Source: a virus. From it: a DNA stretch of 37,665 bases. The position numbers and the translations under genes are program-made. The stretch lies in the IMG/VR virus record IMGVR_UViG_3300046740_000639, positions 1 to 37,665 of that record; one strand, written 5' to 3'. Shown here in pieces: positions 15,358 through 22,285 of this stretch (within the stretch, counting starts at the first letter, position 1; each line of letters starts with the position of its first letter). A model generated the notes under the pieces. That model was not told where the DNA came from. It worked only from the letters and a program-made list of their open reading frames with translations, and searched no databases.

Positions 15358-15927
15358 ATGTCCGAGCCCACTGAGCCGCCCGATCAAAATTTAGACGAAA
15401 CTGCGCTTGCAAAGCTCGCCATGGAGATGGCGATGGCGATCCGCAAGGCGGAAGTGATCTTCGCGGACTACGGCATTGGTCCGGAGGATTTCTACGAGAT
15501 ATCCAAACTTCCGTACTACAAGCGCGCGTTCGAGCAGTTCACGCTGGAATGGAATTCGGCGCTGTCCACCAACGAGCGGATCAAGCTGACAAGCGCGGCT
15601 TATCTGGAGCAGGCGCTGCCGCGGCTGGGCGCGCGGATGATGAGCGACGAGTCGCTGTCGGCGGCGACCGAGGTGGCCAAGCTGTTTTCGCGCAATGCGG
15701 GGCTGGGGGGCGACCCCAAGGAGGCCAAGAGCAACGAAAGATTCGTCATTACCATAAATCTTGGCGAGGACGGCGAGGGCAAGCCGGTGGTCGAGAAGTA
15801 CGACAAGCCGATCGAGAGGATGGGCCCCAAGGACATCGACCTGATTGCCGCCGAGCCTGCCGCCGAGGTGGTGGTGAAGCGCGGGCCCGGGCGGCCGCGG
15901 AAAACCCCGAGGCAGGAGGAGGACTAG
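15358..15927 (+). CDS. Probable small terminase subunit, 189 aa
   Basis: The central helical part reads YGIGPEDFYEISKLPYYKRA and continues through ALSTNERIKLTSAAYLEQALP, in the style of small terminase subunits. The C-terminus carries a clear AT-hook-like KRGPGRPRKTP (about 174-184) for DNA binding. It heads the plus-strand cluster with the large terminase subunit 1 kb on. The start has AGGGTG upstream. The small-subunit identity is inferred from context and the AT-hook. Confidence 0.65.
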   Translation: MSEPTEPPDQNLDETALAKLAMEMAMAIRKAEVIFADYGIGPEDFYEISKLPYYKRAFEQFTLEWNSALSTNERIKLTSAAYLEQALPRLGARMMSDESLSAATEVAKLFSRNAGLGGDPKEAKSNERFVITINLGEDGEGKPVVEKYDKPIERMGPKDIDLIAAEPAAEVVVKRGPGRPRKTPRQEED

Positions 15928-16155
15928 ATGGCCAAGTTGACCGCAGGCGATCGGAAGAAACTGCCCTCGAGCTCGTTCGCGCTACCTGGCAAGGGCGAAG
16001 GCCCGCAGGGTAAGGGCAGCGGCAGCTATCCGGTGCCCGACAAAAATCACGCCAGGCTAGCCTTGGCGATGGTCAGTAAGCACGGCTCGAGCGCGCAGAA
16101 GGCCAGGGTGCGGGCCAAGGTGAAGGCCAAGTTCCCCGGCATCGGCAAGGAATGA
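15928..16155 (+). CDS. Small basic protein, 75 aa
   Basis: MAKLTAGDRKKLPSSSFALPG begins directly after the previous stop codon. It has a glycine/lysine linker, then SYPVPDKNHARLALAMVSKHGSSAQ and a basic end VRAKVKAKFPGIGKE. This pattern, a proline-rich head plus a short helical basic tail, is common in small phage and bacterial proteins of unknown function (DUF6582-like, from memory). It is coupled to the next gene by an ATGA overlap. Confidence 0.7.
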   Translation: MAKLTAGDRKKLPSSSFALPGKGEGPQGKGSGSYPVPDKNHARLALAMVSKHGSSAQKARVRAKVKAKFPGIGKE

Positions 16156-16355
16156 GCTTGGACCTGACTGTCGAAGCGATTGCTGAAATTCTGGCGTATG
16201 AAATGCGCCGGGTAGAGGCCATCAAAGCCATCGGCGGCATTCCGCTATATGAGGTCGTCGGCGAAGGCCGCGCAGTACCGGAAGGCTGGGTACTGGACCA
16301 GGCAACGTGTTTCTTCGTGCCAGCAGGTTTCCAGTTTCACGGAACGATGCAATGA
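16152..16355 (+). CDS. Small protein of unknown function, 67 aa
   Basis: MSLDLTVEAIAEILAYEMRR starts in an ATGA overlap with the previous stop and ends in an ATGA overlap with the terminase. The N-terminal part is one helix and the rest is short strands (WVLDQATCFFVPAGFQFHG). Its coupling inside the packaging cluster supports a real gene; there is no evidence for function. Confidence 0.65.
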   Translation: MSLDLTVEAIAEILAYEMRRVEAIKAIGGIPLYEVVGEGRAVPEGWVLDQATCFFVPAGFQFHGTMQ

Positions 16356-17809
16356 GCCTGACCTACATGGCGCCGCCGACGCTCTCCCGGTTCATGAAGT
16401 CCAACGCTTTCGGCCGTATCGCCGCCGGCCCTGTGGGCAGTGGAAAGACGACCGCTTGCGTCATAGAACTGCTGCGCCGATGCATGGCGCAAGCCAAGGC
16501 CCCGGACGGGTGTCGGTATTCTCGCGTCGCTATAGTGAGACAGACGCTTCGACAGCTCAAAGATACTGTACTCAAGGATTGCGTGACCTGGTTGGCGGGG
16601 CTTGGGGAATTTAAGGTGAGCGAGAACACGTTCTACCTGGACTTCGGCGACGTAAAGAGCGAGTGGATTTTGATCCCGCTGGAAGATGCGGCAGACCAGG
16701 CGCGACTGCTCAGCATGCAGCTCACGATGTGTTGGATCAGCGAAGCAATTGAGTGCGATGTTAATGTGATTGCCCCAATCTCCGGACGCATCGGGCGCTA
16801 TCCTTCCGGCAACCGAGGTTCACCGACCTTCTATGGAATAATTGCTGACACCAACATGCCGCAGCTTCTGACAGATTGGCACAAGTTGATGGTTGATCCG
16901 CCGGCGGACTTTCAGATTTTCCGCCAACCGTCCGGGATGGCGCCCAACGCGGAAAATCTAAATCATTTGCTGCAGACCGAGGAGACGTCGAAGCTACCGA
17001 TCAACCATCCCGACCGGCTGGCGCAGGGGCGCAGGTATTACGAGCGGTTCCTCGAGCTTTACGGCTCCGACCACCCTTGGGTTCGGCGCTACGTCTATGC
17101 CGAATATGCCGATGACCCCAGCGGGGAGGCGGTGTTCAAGGCGACGTTCCGGACTTCTTTCCACGTGGTGGACGATACTTTTTGCATACCAGGTTACAGC
17201 CTCCTTGTAGGGATAGACTTCGGACGCAATCCTTGGAGCCTGGTCTGCCAGGTCGATCATCAGGGGCGGCTGCTGGTTCACGAGGAAATTCCGGCAATCA
17301 ATATCGGCCTGGAAAAGCAGGTCGAGGAAAGAATACGGCCACGACTGTTCAGCAACAAGTTTGCCGGCGCGAAGGTGATGATTGTTGGCGATCCGGCGGG
17401 TGTGGCCAAGGGAACCATCGCGGAAGAAACCAGCTTTGATGCCTTGAAGCGCATGGGTTTGCCGGCTTTTCCGGCTCCCACCAACGACATTGACGCTCGG
17501 TTGCGCGCTGTGGAGACTATGCTTGGGCGGCAAACCAATGGCGGCCCATCGCTGGTGATCAACGGGCGCGGCTGCCCTATGCTGGTCCGCGCCATGAGCG
17601 GCGGCTATCGTTTCAAGCGCCACCGGGAAGGGAGCTTGCGGGCAATCCCGGAGAAGTTCGACGCCGAGGGCTACTCGCACGTGGTCGATTGCTTGCAATA
17701 TGTGTGTTTGGTGGCCCAGAATAGGAACCTTGTGCAAGAATATGCCCGCCGACTGGTGCCACGCAAGCGGCCCGTTGAGCGGCAGGTATCGGCGGCTGGG
17801 TGGACCTGA
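16352..17809 (+). CDS. Terminase large subunit
   Basis: 485 aa from the ATG at 16352, which overlaps the previous stop; an upstream extension to 16307 is unlikely. The ATPase has Walker A GPVGSGKTT (about 26-34) and a Walker B-like TMCWISEAIE (about 115-124). The RNase H-like nuclease domain has LLVGIDFGRNP (D279), MIVGDPAG and HVVDCLQYVCL near the C-terminus, which supply the metal-binding acidic residues. It drives DNA into the procapsid through the portal and cuts the concatemer. Confidence 0.94.
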   Translation: MSLTYMAPPTLSRFMKSNAFGRIAAGPVGSGKTTACVIELLRRCMAQAKAPDGCRYSRVAIVRQTLRQLKDTVLKDCVTWLAGLGEFKVSENTFYLDFGDVKSEWILIPLEDAADQARLLSMQLTMCWISEAIECDVNVIAPISGRIGRYPSGNRGSPTFYGIIADTNMPQLLTDWHKLMVDPPADFQIFRQPSGMAPNAENLNHLLQTEETSKLPINHPDRLAQGRRYYERFLELYGSDHPWVRRYVYAEYADDPSGEAVFKATFRTSFHVVDDTFCIPGYSLLVGIDFGRNPWSLVCQVDHQGRLLVHEEIPAINIGLEKQVEERIRPRLFSNKFAGAKVMIVGDPAGVAKGTIAEETSFDALKRMGLPAFPAPTNDIDARLRAVETMLGRQTNGGPSLVINGRGCPMLVRAMSGGYRFKRHREGSLRAIPEKFDAEGYSHVVDCLQYVCLVAQNRNLVQEYARRLVPRKRPVERQVSAAGWT

Positions 17810-17839
17810 GTCAACGGCTAACTGAGCGAGGAGGCGGCA

Positions 17840-18109
17840 ATGCGACCGCGCAAACGTCGGCCCCCCCGGCGGCCCGGCTACACGATCTCTCAGTTCGCCC
17901 GCGAGGTAGATCAGACGTCGAGCGGGATCCGCAACGCGGTCAGAAACGGCGAAATCCGCGCGGTTCCCTACAACAATGTTTTGGTTATCCCGCCGTCCGA
18001 GCTGGACCGTTATCTAGCGACGTGGGGCACAGCGGGCTCGAACGAACGCGTCGAGCCCGCGCCGGGGGATGAGCACCGCGACAAATGGCATCAACTATTC
18101 AGGTTGTGA
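17840..18109 (+). CDS. Small helix-turn-helix protein, 89 aa
   Basis: It starts after GAGGAGG. A very basic head (RPRKRRPPRRPG) leads into YTISQFAREVDQTSSGIRNAVRNGEIRAVPYNNVLVIPPSELDRYL, an excisionase/MerR-like helix-turn-helix with wing (about 14-58). It lies 30 nt after the terminase and 3 nt before the next DNA-binding gene. Possible roles are regulation of the late genes or a packaging accessory. Confidence 0.7.
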   Translation: MRPRKRRPPRRPGYTISQFAREVDQTSSGIRNAVRNGEIRAVPYNNVLVIPPSELDRYLATWGTAGSNERVEPAPGDEHRDKWHQLFRL

Positions 18110-18112
18110 CTA

Positions 18113-18883
18113 ATGAGCGATGCACAGCAAGGCGACGACCTAGTCCCGAACTTTCCGTTGTCGTGGCTGGAGCGGCTTGATTCCGAGAAGGTGCGGCTGG
18201 AGAACCGCAACGCCGACGTCTGGGTGCCGATCCTCGAGCGGGCCAAGGGGGTGGTCGATCATGACGGGATCGAGCGGGTCACGGCGCAGTCGTTGCTCGA
18301 CATCCTCAAGGTGCCGATGGGCAAGCGCAAGAACGAGCACTACCAGCGGCTGACCAAGATCATGATCGAGCTCGGGTGGTCGTCGCACCGCATCCACGGC
18401 ATAACGGCGGGCGGCTACCGCGAGCAGGTGCATGGCTTCTGCCGCGATGCCCGGCACAAGAAGCCGCCGACCGCCGACGAGAAAAGACGGGCCGAGCTGG
18501 GGGTGCGGCAGGTGCGGCGGCCGAAGATCGGCTGGCCGGCATTCAAGCGGCAAGTCGTGGAATTGGTCCGCTCCGGGAAGCATCCGGCCGAGCTTGCGGA
18601 TCAATTCGGGATACCGAAGCAGACGATCCGCAATTGGGTCGGCCGGCATAACGAACTTAACCCCGAGGCGCCGGTAGTCATACCGCAGCACAAGCGGGGG
18701 AGCCCGGTTCGCAATCCCAATCCGCTCAACATCCCGGTCACCCAGGTCACCCCGGTGGCCATGGCGCCAGCCGAGAAGCCGAGGCCGCAACTGCCACCCG
18801 AGCCAGCCGCGAAGCCCTCCAAGGCGGCTGTCGCTCCGTTCGAGCTGCCGGACATACCGGCATTCCTGCGCCGGGAGAAGTAA
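18113..18883 (+). CDS. DNA-binding protein with helix-turn-helix, 256 aa
   Basis: The N-terminal part has LDILKVPMGKRKNEHYQRLT and GWSSHRIHGITAGGYREQVH (about 62-108). This resembles the C-terminal DNA-recognition segments of phage replication proteins of the VapE/D5 type, where a domain reads the template. From about 142 to 176, FKRQVVELVRSGKHPAELAD and IPKQTIRNWVGRH form a transposase-like helix-turn-helix. The P/A/K-rich tail is disordered. It is likely a sequence-specific binding protein, and its role is undetermined. It ends 2 nt from the convergent minus-strand operon. Confidence 0.6.
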   Translation: MSDAQQGDDLVPNFPLSWLERLDSEKVRLENRNADVWVPILERAKGVVDHDGIERVTAQSLLDILKVPMGKRKNEHYQRLTKIMIELGWSSHRIHGITAGGYREQVHGFCRDARHKKPPTADEKRRAELGVRQVRRPKIGWPAFKRQVVELVRSGKHPAELADQFGIPKQTIRNWVGRHNELNPEAPVVIPQHKRGSPVRNPNPLNIPVTQVTPVAMAPAEKPRPQLPPEPAAKPSKAAVAPFELPDIPAFLRREK

Positions 18884-18885
18884 GT

Positions 18886-19248
18886 CTAGGGTGGGGATTT
18901 CTGCTCAAGGGTGTATTTTACGAAGCCCTTGATCACCGCCCACAGCTGCCTGATCTCGGCCTTCAACTCTTGTGCTTTGAACTCCGCATCGATAATGCGG
19001 TTTTCGGTCGCCTCTGTTTCTTTGCTATAGGTGGCCAAGTCGATCCGCAGCCGTTCGATCTCGGCCTCCAGCGCAGCAATATCACGCTCGTAAGCGGCAT
19101 TGCGCTCCTGCGAGTAGTGGAGCACGTCTTTGTCAGTCTTAAGCCGTTCGATCTCGGCCTCGCGGTTGCCGATCAGCGCGTGCAACAGCGCGTTGGCCTT
19201 CATCAGGTCATCGCGTTCGGCGCGCAGCCGCTCGATTTCGGCGGTCAT
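18886..19248 (-). CDS. Coiled-coil protein, 120 aa
   Basis: The chosen start MTAEIERLRAERDDLMK at 19248 overlaps the upstream stop as ATGA; the frame is open further to 19323. Almost the whole protein is heptad-repeat coiled coil with recurring AEIERLR blocks, which suggests internal duplication. It is the last gene of the long minus-strand early operon. The function is unknown. Confidence 0.6.
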   Translation of the reverse strand: MTAEIERLRAERDDLMKANALLHALIGNREAEIERLKTDKDVLHYSQERNAAYERDIAALEAEIERLRIDLATYSKETEATENRIIDAEFKAQELKAEIRQLWAVIKGFVKYTLEQKSPP

Positions 19249-19469
19249 TTGATCGAGGTTCTTCGCGATGACGCGATCATGCAGCCGACAAATGCAATCG
19301 GTGCAATAACGGGCCATGCCCACAGCAAGAGCGGCGACAAGAGCAGCAGAAGCACGGTGAGAACTGCATACAGATTGGTGCGGTTGCGTTCATGCTCTTC
19401 TGCCGCATACGCTTGCGAGAGCTCTAATTCAAAGAGTTCAACTTCCGAGAGGTCGTCCTCGTATTTCAT
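19245..19469 (-). CDS. Two-span membrane protein, 74 aa
   Basis: MKYEDDLSEVELFELELSQA begins an acidic helical head. Two adjoining hydrophobic stretches follow, LYAVLTVLLLLLSPLLLW and VIAPIAFVGCMIAS, then a basic end. The start at 19469 is supported by the 3-nt gap to the preceding stop codon. It sits in a run of small membrane and coiled-coil genes. A host-membrane role such as exclusion is possible but only inferred. Confidence 0.55.
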   Translation of the reverse strand: MKYEDDLSEVELFELELSQAYAAEEHERNRTNLYAVLTVLLLLLSPLLLWAWPVIAPIAFVGCMIASSRRTSIK

Positions 19470-19474
19470 TTCGG

Positions 19475-19705
19475 TCACCCAAACAGTTTTACGATTGTGG
19501 CGCCGAGCGCGACGCCGGCCGCCAACAGCGCGGCGCCTGCGGTCATGCCGGCAAATGCGGGGACATAGTCCCGAACTTGCCACGGCGCATGGCGCATTTC
19601 CTGGTGTCGGCGATCCGATTCGGCAAAGTTGCGATGGATCTCCGTCAGCATCTTGTCGATGCGAACGGTCTGCTCGCGCGCGTCAATTGGATCGATGTCT
19701 GGCAT
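19475..19705 (-). CDS. Tail-anchored membrane protein, 76 aa
   Basis: A charged helical N-terminus (MPDIDPIDAREQTVRIDKML) is followed by one C-terminal transmembrane segment (about 50-74, FAGMTAGAALLAAGVALGAT) ending LFG. The layout is that of a tail-anchored protein with a cytosolic coiled coil. Its neighbour at 19724 has the same plan. The function is unknown. Confidence 0.6.
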   Translation of the reverse strand: MPDIDPIDAREQTVRIDKMLTEIHRNFAESDRRHQEMRHAPWQVRDYVPAFAGMTAGAALLAAGVALGATIVKLFG

Positions 19706-19723
19706 TTGGTCCTCTGGGCACTT

Positions 19724-19924
19724 TCAAGCAAACATCTTGAACAGGATTGCGCTTGTCATCGCCATGTTGGTGCCGACCATCCATTTCAAGACCGTCAGAT
19801 CAGTTTCGATCTTGCCGGCCCGGTTTTCATAGCCGGCGGCCTCTTCGGCAGCGGCGCGCGCTATCTCGTCCGGCACGTTGCCGGCCCGCAATGCAGCGTA
19901 GAGCTTTGCCATCATGACGGTCAT
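19724..19924 (-). CDS. Helical protein with C-terminal hydrophobic segment, 66 aa
   Basis: The likely start is MTVMMAKLYAALRAG at 19924; ATGs at 19915 and 19912 are alternatives, and the frame is open to 19990. The helical region IARAAAEEAAGYENRAGKIE precedes a weakly hydrophobic end (WMVGTNMAMTSAILFKMFA). The plan recalls small CCDC90/DUF1640-like anchored coiled coils in bacteria and phages. The function is unknown. Confidence 0.55.
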   Translation of the reverse strand: MTVMMAKLYAALRAGNVPDEIARAAAEEAAGYENRAGKIETDLTVLKWMVGTNMAMTSAILFKMFA

Positions 19925-19990
19925 TCGAGTTAGTGCTCCTTGGCGTTTCGTGCCGCGCACCCCGGAGGATGCGCGGAGGCGAAACGTCAA

Positions 19991-20110
19991 TCAGCGGCAG
20001 ATTTGCTGCCAGCCATTGCCGTTCCATTCCCAGCGGCAATCGGCGTGCGCCGGCGCCGTAGCCGCAGCAAGACCAGCAACAATCGACAGCACGGTAAGGA
20101 TAGTTCTCAT
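19991..20110 (-). CDS. Secreted mini-peptide precursor, 39 aa
   Basis: The start at 20110 follows the recurring leader site AGCGAGGACGAAACC. Residues 1-23 are a textbook signal peptide (MRTILTVLSIVAGLAA, then APAHA). Cleavage would leave the 16-residue DCRWEWNGNGWQQICR with one cysteine near each end, which could form a disulfide loop. The open frame extends to 20185, but that part is ribozyme and leader sequence. The role is unknown; the gene sits just downstream of hammerhead copy 1. Confidence 0.6.
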   Translation of the reverse strand: MRTILTVLSIVAGLAAATAPAHADCRWEWNGNGWQQICR

Positions 20111-20129
20111 GGTTTCGTCCTCGCTTGTG

Positions 20130-20147
20130 CGCCGCGCCAATGCGGCG
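20130..20147 (-). repeat. Leader hairpin 1 (UUGGC-type loop)
   Basis: The RNA CGCCGC-AUUGGC-GCGGCG lies 6 nt before AGCGAGGACGA and the start of the 39-aa gene. It is one member of the recurring leader-hairpin set at 20.1-23.6 kb. Confidence 0.65.
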
Positions 20148-20165
20148 TTCGTTAGAGTCGGAACT

Positions 20166-20228
20166 GGACTCGTCAGGCACCGCATTCACGGTGCGACCGG
20201 CAAGGCCTAGTAGCCGCCGGTTTCGTCC
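20166..20228 (-). ncRNA. Type II hammerhead ribozyme, copy 1
   Basis: The RNA starts one base after the upstream TGA. Stem II is GGAC with GUCC, open at the ends. The core GAA is present. Stem III is ACCGGC with GCCGGU, plus an inner GGC/GCC. C17 is at 20195. Stem I is GCACCG with CGGUGC, closed by UGAAUG. The core CUGACGA is complete. Self-cleavage is expected between 20195 and 20194. All invariant bases of the hammerhead core are present. Confidence 0.9.
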
Positions 20229-20229
20229 T

Positions 20230-20466
20230 TCAAGGCGCCGTCGCCGTCTCCAAGCGCGCGAGCCGGTTGTCCAGGCGGCCCAGCATGTCCTTCATCTGCA
20301 CCATGTCGCGGGCGAGCCGCAACACCATCTCGGTCAGCACCGTCTGTCCATAGGAAAGCTCGCGCACATTGTGTTCGATGCTGTCCATCCGTTTTTCAAT
20401 GTCGTCGAATCGCCTATCCACACGCGCAAATCGTTCGCGCAAGAAGTCCAGGACATCATCAGTCAT
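20230..20466 (-). CDS. Coiled-coil protein, 78 aa
   Basis: MTDDVLDFLRERFARVDRRF starts at 20466, just after the recurring leader AGCGAGGACGATAAAACA; the open extension to 20550 is leader RNA. Heptads run through most of the protein (RRFDDIEKRMDSIEHNVREL, MLGRLDNRLARLE). It resembles small trimeric or tetrameric coiled-coil phage proteins. The function is unknown. Its stop codon abuts hammerhead copy 1. Confidence 0.65.
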   Translation of the reverse strand: MTDDVLDFLRERFARVDRRFDDIEKRMDSIEHNVRELSYGQTVLTEMVLRLARDMVQMKDMLGRLDNRLARLETATAP

Positions 20467-20490
20467 TGTTTTATCGTCCTCGCTTGTTGC

Positions 20491-20511
20491 GGGCGCCCGC
20501 CAAGGCCGCCC
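20491..20511 (-). repeat. Leader hairpin 2 (UUGGCG loop)
   Basis: The RNA stem GGGC/GCCC plus GCC/GGC, with one bulged G and the loop UUGGCG, lies before AGCGAGGACGA and the 78-aa coiled-coil gene. Confidence 0.6.
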
Positions 20512-20561
20512 CGGTTCCGGTAATATTGCGCACAGCGCCATATGGCGCAAGAGCGGCGGCC

Positions 20562-20678
20562 TCTGTTAATGTTTAATCATTCCGTCCGCCGGGCCGGCTG
20601 CTTCGGTCCTCGCGGCAGCCTAGCCCGCGGAAGGATAGGGCCGGCCGGGACGCCAATCCCGCCGGCCCGCCCCGCCGT
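20562..20678 (-). pseudogene. Remnant of a lost gene cassette
   Basis: The interval after the stop at 20679 holds a leader-type hairpin with UUGGCG loop (20668-20638; 12 bp with one bulged C) and a ribosome-site-like GCGAGGACCGAAG. What follows has no gene, only ATG ATT AAA CAT TAA. This looks like a cassette leader that kept its RNA signals but lost its coding part. No hammerhead core is present here. Confidence 0.45.
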
Positions 20679-20993
20679 TTACCAGACTTGCCACCAATTT
20701 TTGTCGGATACGGGTGGCTTCAGGCAATCCGCTATTGATGGCTTGGCAACGCGCTCGACGTAATCGGCCGGAAGTTTTCCGTTTGCGATGAAGTATGTGC
20801 CGTCCTCCATCGTGCTCCGGTTGGCGGCGGCGAGGACGTAACAACTGCAATAAGCGTTGTTGTTGTTCATTCCCGCCAGACAAGTTGCCATTGCCTCCTT
20901 TATAAAGGCGAGCGTGTTCGCCTGGTCCAGCGGGGTCGCATGCGCCGCAACAGGCAACAGCAGCGTGCTTGCAAGCAATAATCGTTTCATCAT
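20679..20993 (-). CDS. Exported cysteine-containing protein, 104 aa
   Basis: A signal peptide (MMKRLLLASTLLLPVAAHAT, cleavage about residue 19) precedes a mature part with four cysteines (CLAG, CSCY, DCLKPP), likely paired in the periplasm, and a Trp-rich end NWWQVW. The start at 20993 or 20990 follows AGCAAGGACCAACGAAC, a variant of the shared leader. The sequence resembles small Rap1a/Tai-like or other periplasmic proteins only in outline; function unknown. Confidence 0.7.
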   Translation of the reverse strand: MMKRLLLASTLLLPVAAHATPLDQANTLAFIKEAMATCLAGMNNNNAYCSCYVLAAANRSTMEDGTYFIANGKLPADYVERVAKPSIADCLKPPVSDKNWWQVW

Positions 20994-21014
20994 GTTCGTT
21001 GGTCCTTGCTATGT

Positions 21015-21029
21015 GCCGCGCCATGCGGC
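21015..21029 (-). repeat. Leader hairpin 3 (AUGGC loop)
   Basis: The RNA GCCGC-AUGGC-GCGGC precedes AGCAAGGACCAACG and the exported cysteine protein. Confidence 0.6.
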
Positions 21030-21042
21030 GGTTGGGTCTACT

Positions 21043-21099
21043 GGACTCATCAGCTGCCGCGTCACGGCAGGACGGGGAGATCAGTTCCCCGTTTCGTCC
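21043..21099 (-). ncRNA. Type II hammerhead ribozyme, copy 2
   Basis: Stem II is GGAC with GUCC. Stem III is ACGGGGA with UCCCCGU. C17 is at 21071. Stem I is CUGCCG with CGGCAG, closed by UGACG. The core is CUGAUGA, the exact consensus. Cleavage is expected between 21071 and 21070. The 5' half overlaps the last six codons (KDETGN) and stop of the upstream gene; the stop codon lies in the stem III loop. Confidence 0.93.
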
Positions 21100-21266
21100 T
21101 TGTGGTCGCGAGCCTCCAGCCAGGCCCGCTCGAGCCGCGCGATCATGACAGCGGCGCGGTGGCATAGGTCGGCGGTGGTGGAAGAGCGTCCCGGGTGCGC
21201 CTCGGTCAGCTCGCGCGAGATGGCCTCAACCTCGGCCTGCGTCGGTGGGCCTTGATCTGTTTTCAT
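21081..21266 (-). CDS. Small helical protein, 61 aa
   Basis: The start MKTDQGPPTQAEVEAISREL at 21266 overlaps the upstream stop as ATGA; the longer frame to 21317 is not needed. It is predicted helical (AAVMIARLERAWLEARDHK). Its C-terminal codons and stop are part of hammerhead copy 2, so translation termination and ribozyme folding compete for the same RNA. The function is unknown. Confidence 0.65.
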   Translation of the reverse strand: MKTDQGPPTQAEVEAISRELTEAHPGRSSTTADLCHRAAVMIARLERAWLEARDHKDETGN

Positions 21267-21466
21267 GATCGCACCGCCATCAACAGCACAAGCGGCCCGG
21301 CGCCACCGCCAACCCAATAGCGGCCGGCCTTGGTCAACTCAGAAAGAGCATGGAAGTATTCAGGGTCACGATGCTCTGCAGCGTCTGGGAAGCAGTCGCG
21401 CAAATCACATTGACCGCGCAATGTTTCGTTGTCGTTGTTGTCGTAATCGTAAATCTTTACCATCAT
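21263..21466 (-). CDS. Small protein of unknown function, 67 aa
   Basis: MMVKIYDYDNNDNETLRGQC starts in an ATGA overlap with the previous stop and ends in another. An acidic N-terminus is followed by CFPDAAEHRDPEYFHALSEL and a hydrophobic end (GPLVLLMAVRS). The family is not recognised. Confidence 0.6.
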   Translation of the reverse strand: MMVKIYDYDNNDNETLRGQCDLRDCFPDAAEHRDPEYFHALSELTKAGRYWVGGGAGPLVLLMAVRS

Positions 21467-21690
21467 GACACACCTCCCGGCGTCACCACGCGCACAAGCT
21501 CGCGGCTGTTGGCGCCGGCAACCGTAAAATTGCGGATGACGTACAGCGGCGAGTAGGGGTTGAGATTGAATATCAGTAGCGTCTTGCCGGTGCGGTCCGC
21601 GTCTTGCTGCGCCAGCGCAATGATTCGATCGAGCTTGGTTACTTTGTCGTGCGCGCGGTCTATGTGCTTCAATTCAGATTTGCTAGGCAT
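21463..21690 (-). CDS. Small protein of unknown function, 75 aa
   Basis: MPSKSELKHIDRAHDKVTKL at 21690 follows the shared site GCGAGGACGAGGACA; the frame is open to 21720 without support. A helical N-terminal half is followed by strands (TLLIFNLNPYSPLYVIRNFT). It lies directly downstream of hammerhead copy 3. This leader lacks the usual UUGGCG hairpin. Confidence 0.65.
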   Translation of the reverse strand: MPSKSELKHIDRAHDKVTKLDRIIALAQQDADRTGKTLLIFNLNPYSPLYVIRNFTVAGANSRELVRVVTPGGVS

Positions 21691-21722
21691 TGTCCTCGTC
21701 CTCGCATTGAGCTGGGTCATCT

Positions 21723-21782
21723 GGACTCGTCAGGCGCCGCATCACGGCGCGACCGGGCACAACAAAGTGCCCGGTTTCGTCC
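21723..21782 (-). ncRNA. Type II hammerhead ribozyme, copy 3
   Basis: The RNA begins immediately after the upstream TAA. Stem II is GGAC with GUCC. Stem III is ACCGGGCAC with GUGCCCGGU and loop UUUGUU. C17 is at 21751. Stem I is GCGCCG with CGGCGC, closed by UGAUG. The core CUGACGA is complete. Cleavage is expected between 21751 and 21750. Stems I and III are perfectly paired and differ in sequence from copies 1, 2 and 4. Confidence 0.93.
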
Positions 21783-22244
21783 TTATGCCGCCGATCGACC
21801 GCGATCTATCCCCCAGGGCGCGGTCTCGTAATCGGGCAAGCCGCGGATTGCCGCCGCGCGGATTGCCGCAATTATCCGGTGCGCGACCGTCTGCCTATAA
21901 TCGTCGGTCTCGCAAGCCTGATAGTCGAAGCAATCGCAATTCTTGATTACCCAAACGCAGCGCTTCGTGTGCTGCATGTGGACGAACGGCTCGAAATACC
22001 GGAACGCATAGGCGCTCGCGTCCTCACCGATCTTGCCCGGCATGTTGCCAGGCCCACAATCCGGGTAACGATGGCAGACCGAGCGCTCGTTCTCCGCTAG
22101 TAGAACGCGGCCGATGTCGGTCCAATCAAACAATCCAGCCTTGCTAGGCTGGATAAAATAGCCGAGCTGGTCTTTCATCCGCTTGTCCTTAGCAAACGAA
22201 AGCAGCGCGTCGATATGGTCGTGGGAGACTACGAAAGCAGACAT
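21783..22244 (-). CDS. Phage protein of unknown function, 153 aa
   Basis: MSAFVVSHDHIDALLSFAKD starts after AGCGAGGACGAAGAACC. It contains several cysteines (CHRYPDCG, CDCFDYQACE) and a helical end, TVAHRIIAAIRAAAIRGLP. The segment CFDYQACETDDYRQTVAHRI could bind metal. It is the largest but one of the cassette genes. No family was recognised with certainty. Confidence 0.7.
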   Translation of the reverse strand: MSAFVVSHDHIDALLSFAKDKRMKDQLGYFIQPSKAGLFDWTDIGRVLLAENERSVCHRYPDCGPGNMPGKIGEDASAYAFRYFEPFVHMQHTKRCVWVIKNCDCFDYQACETDDYRQTVAHRIIAAIRAAAIRGLPDYETAPWGIDRGRSAA

Positions 22245-22267
22245 GGTTCTTCGTCCTCGCTGTGTTT

Positions 22268-22285
22268 CCCTCTCGCCAAAGAGGG
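22268..22285 (-). repeat. Leader hairpin 4 (UUGGCG loop)
   Basis: The RNA CCCUCU-UUGGCG-AGAGGG, a perfect 6-bp stem, lies before AGCGAGGACGA and the 153-aa gene. Confidence 0.7.
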
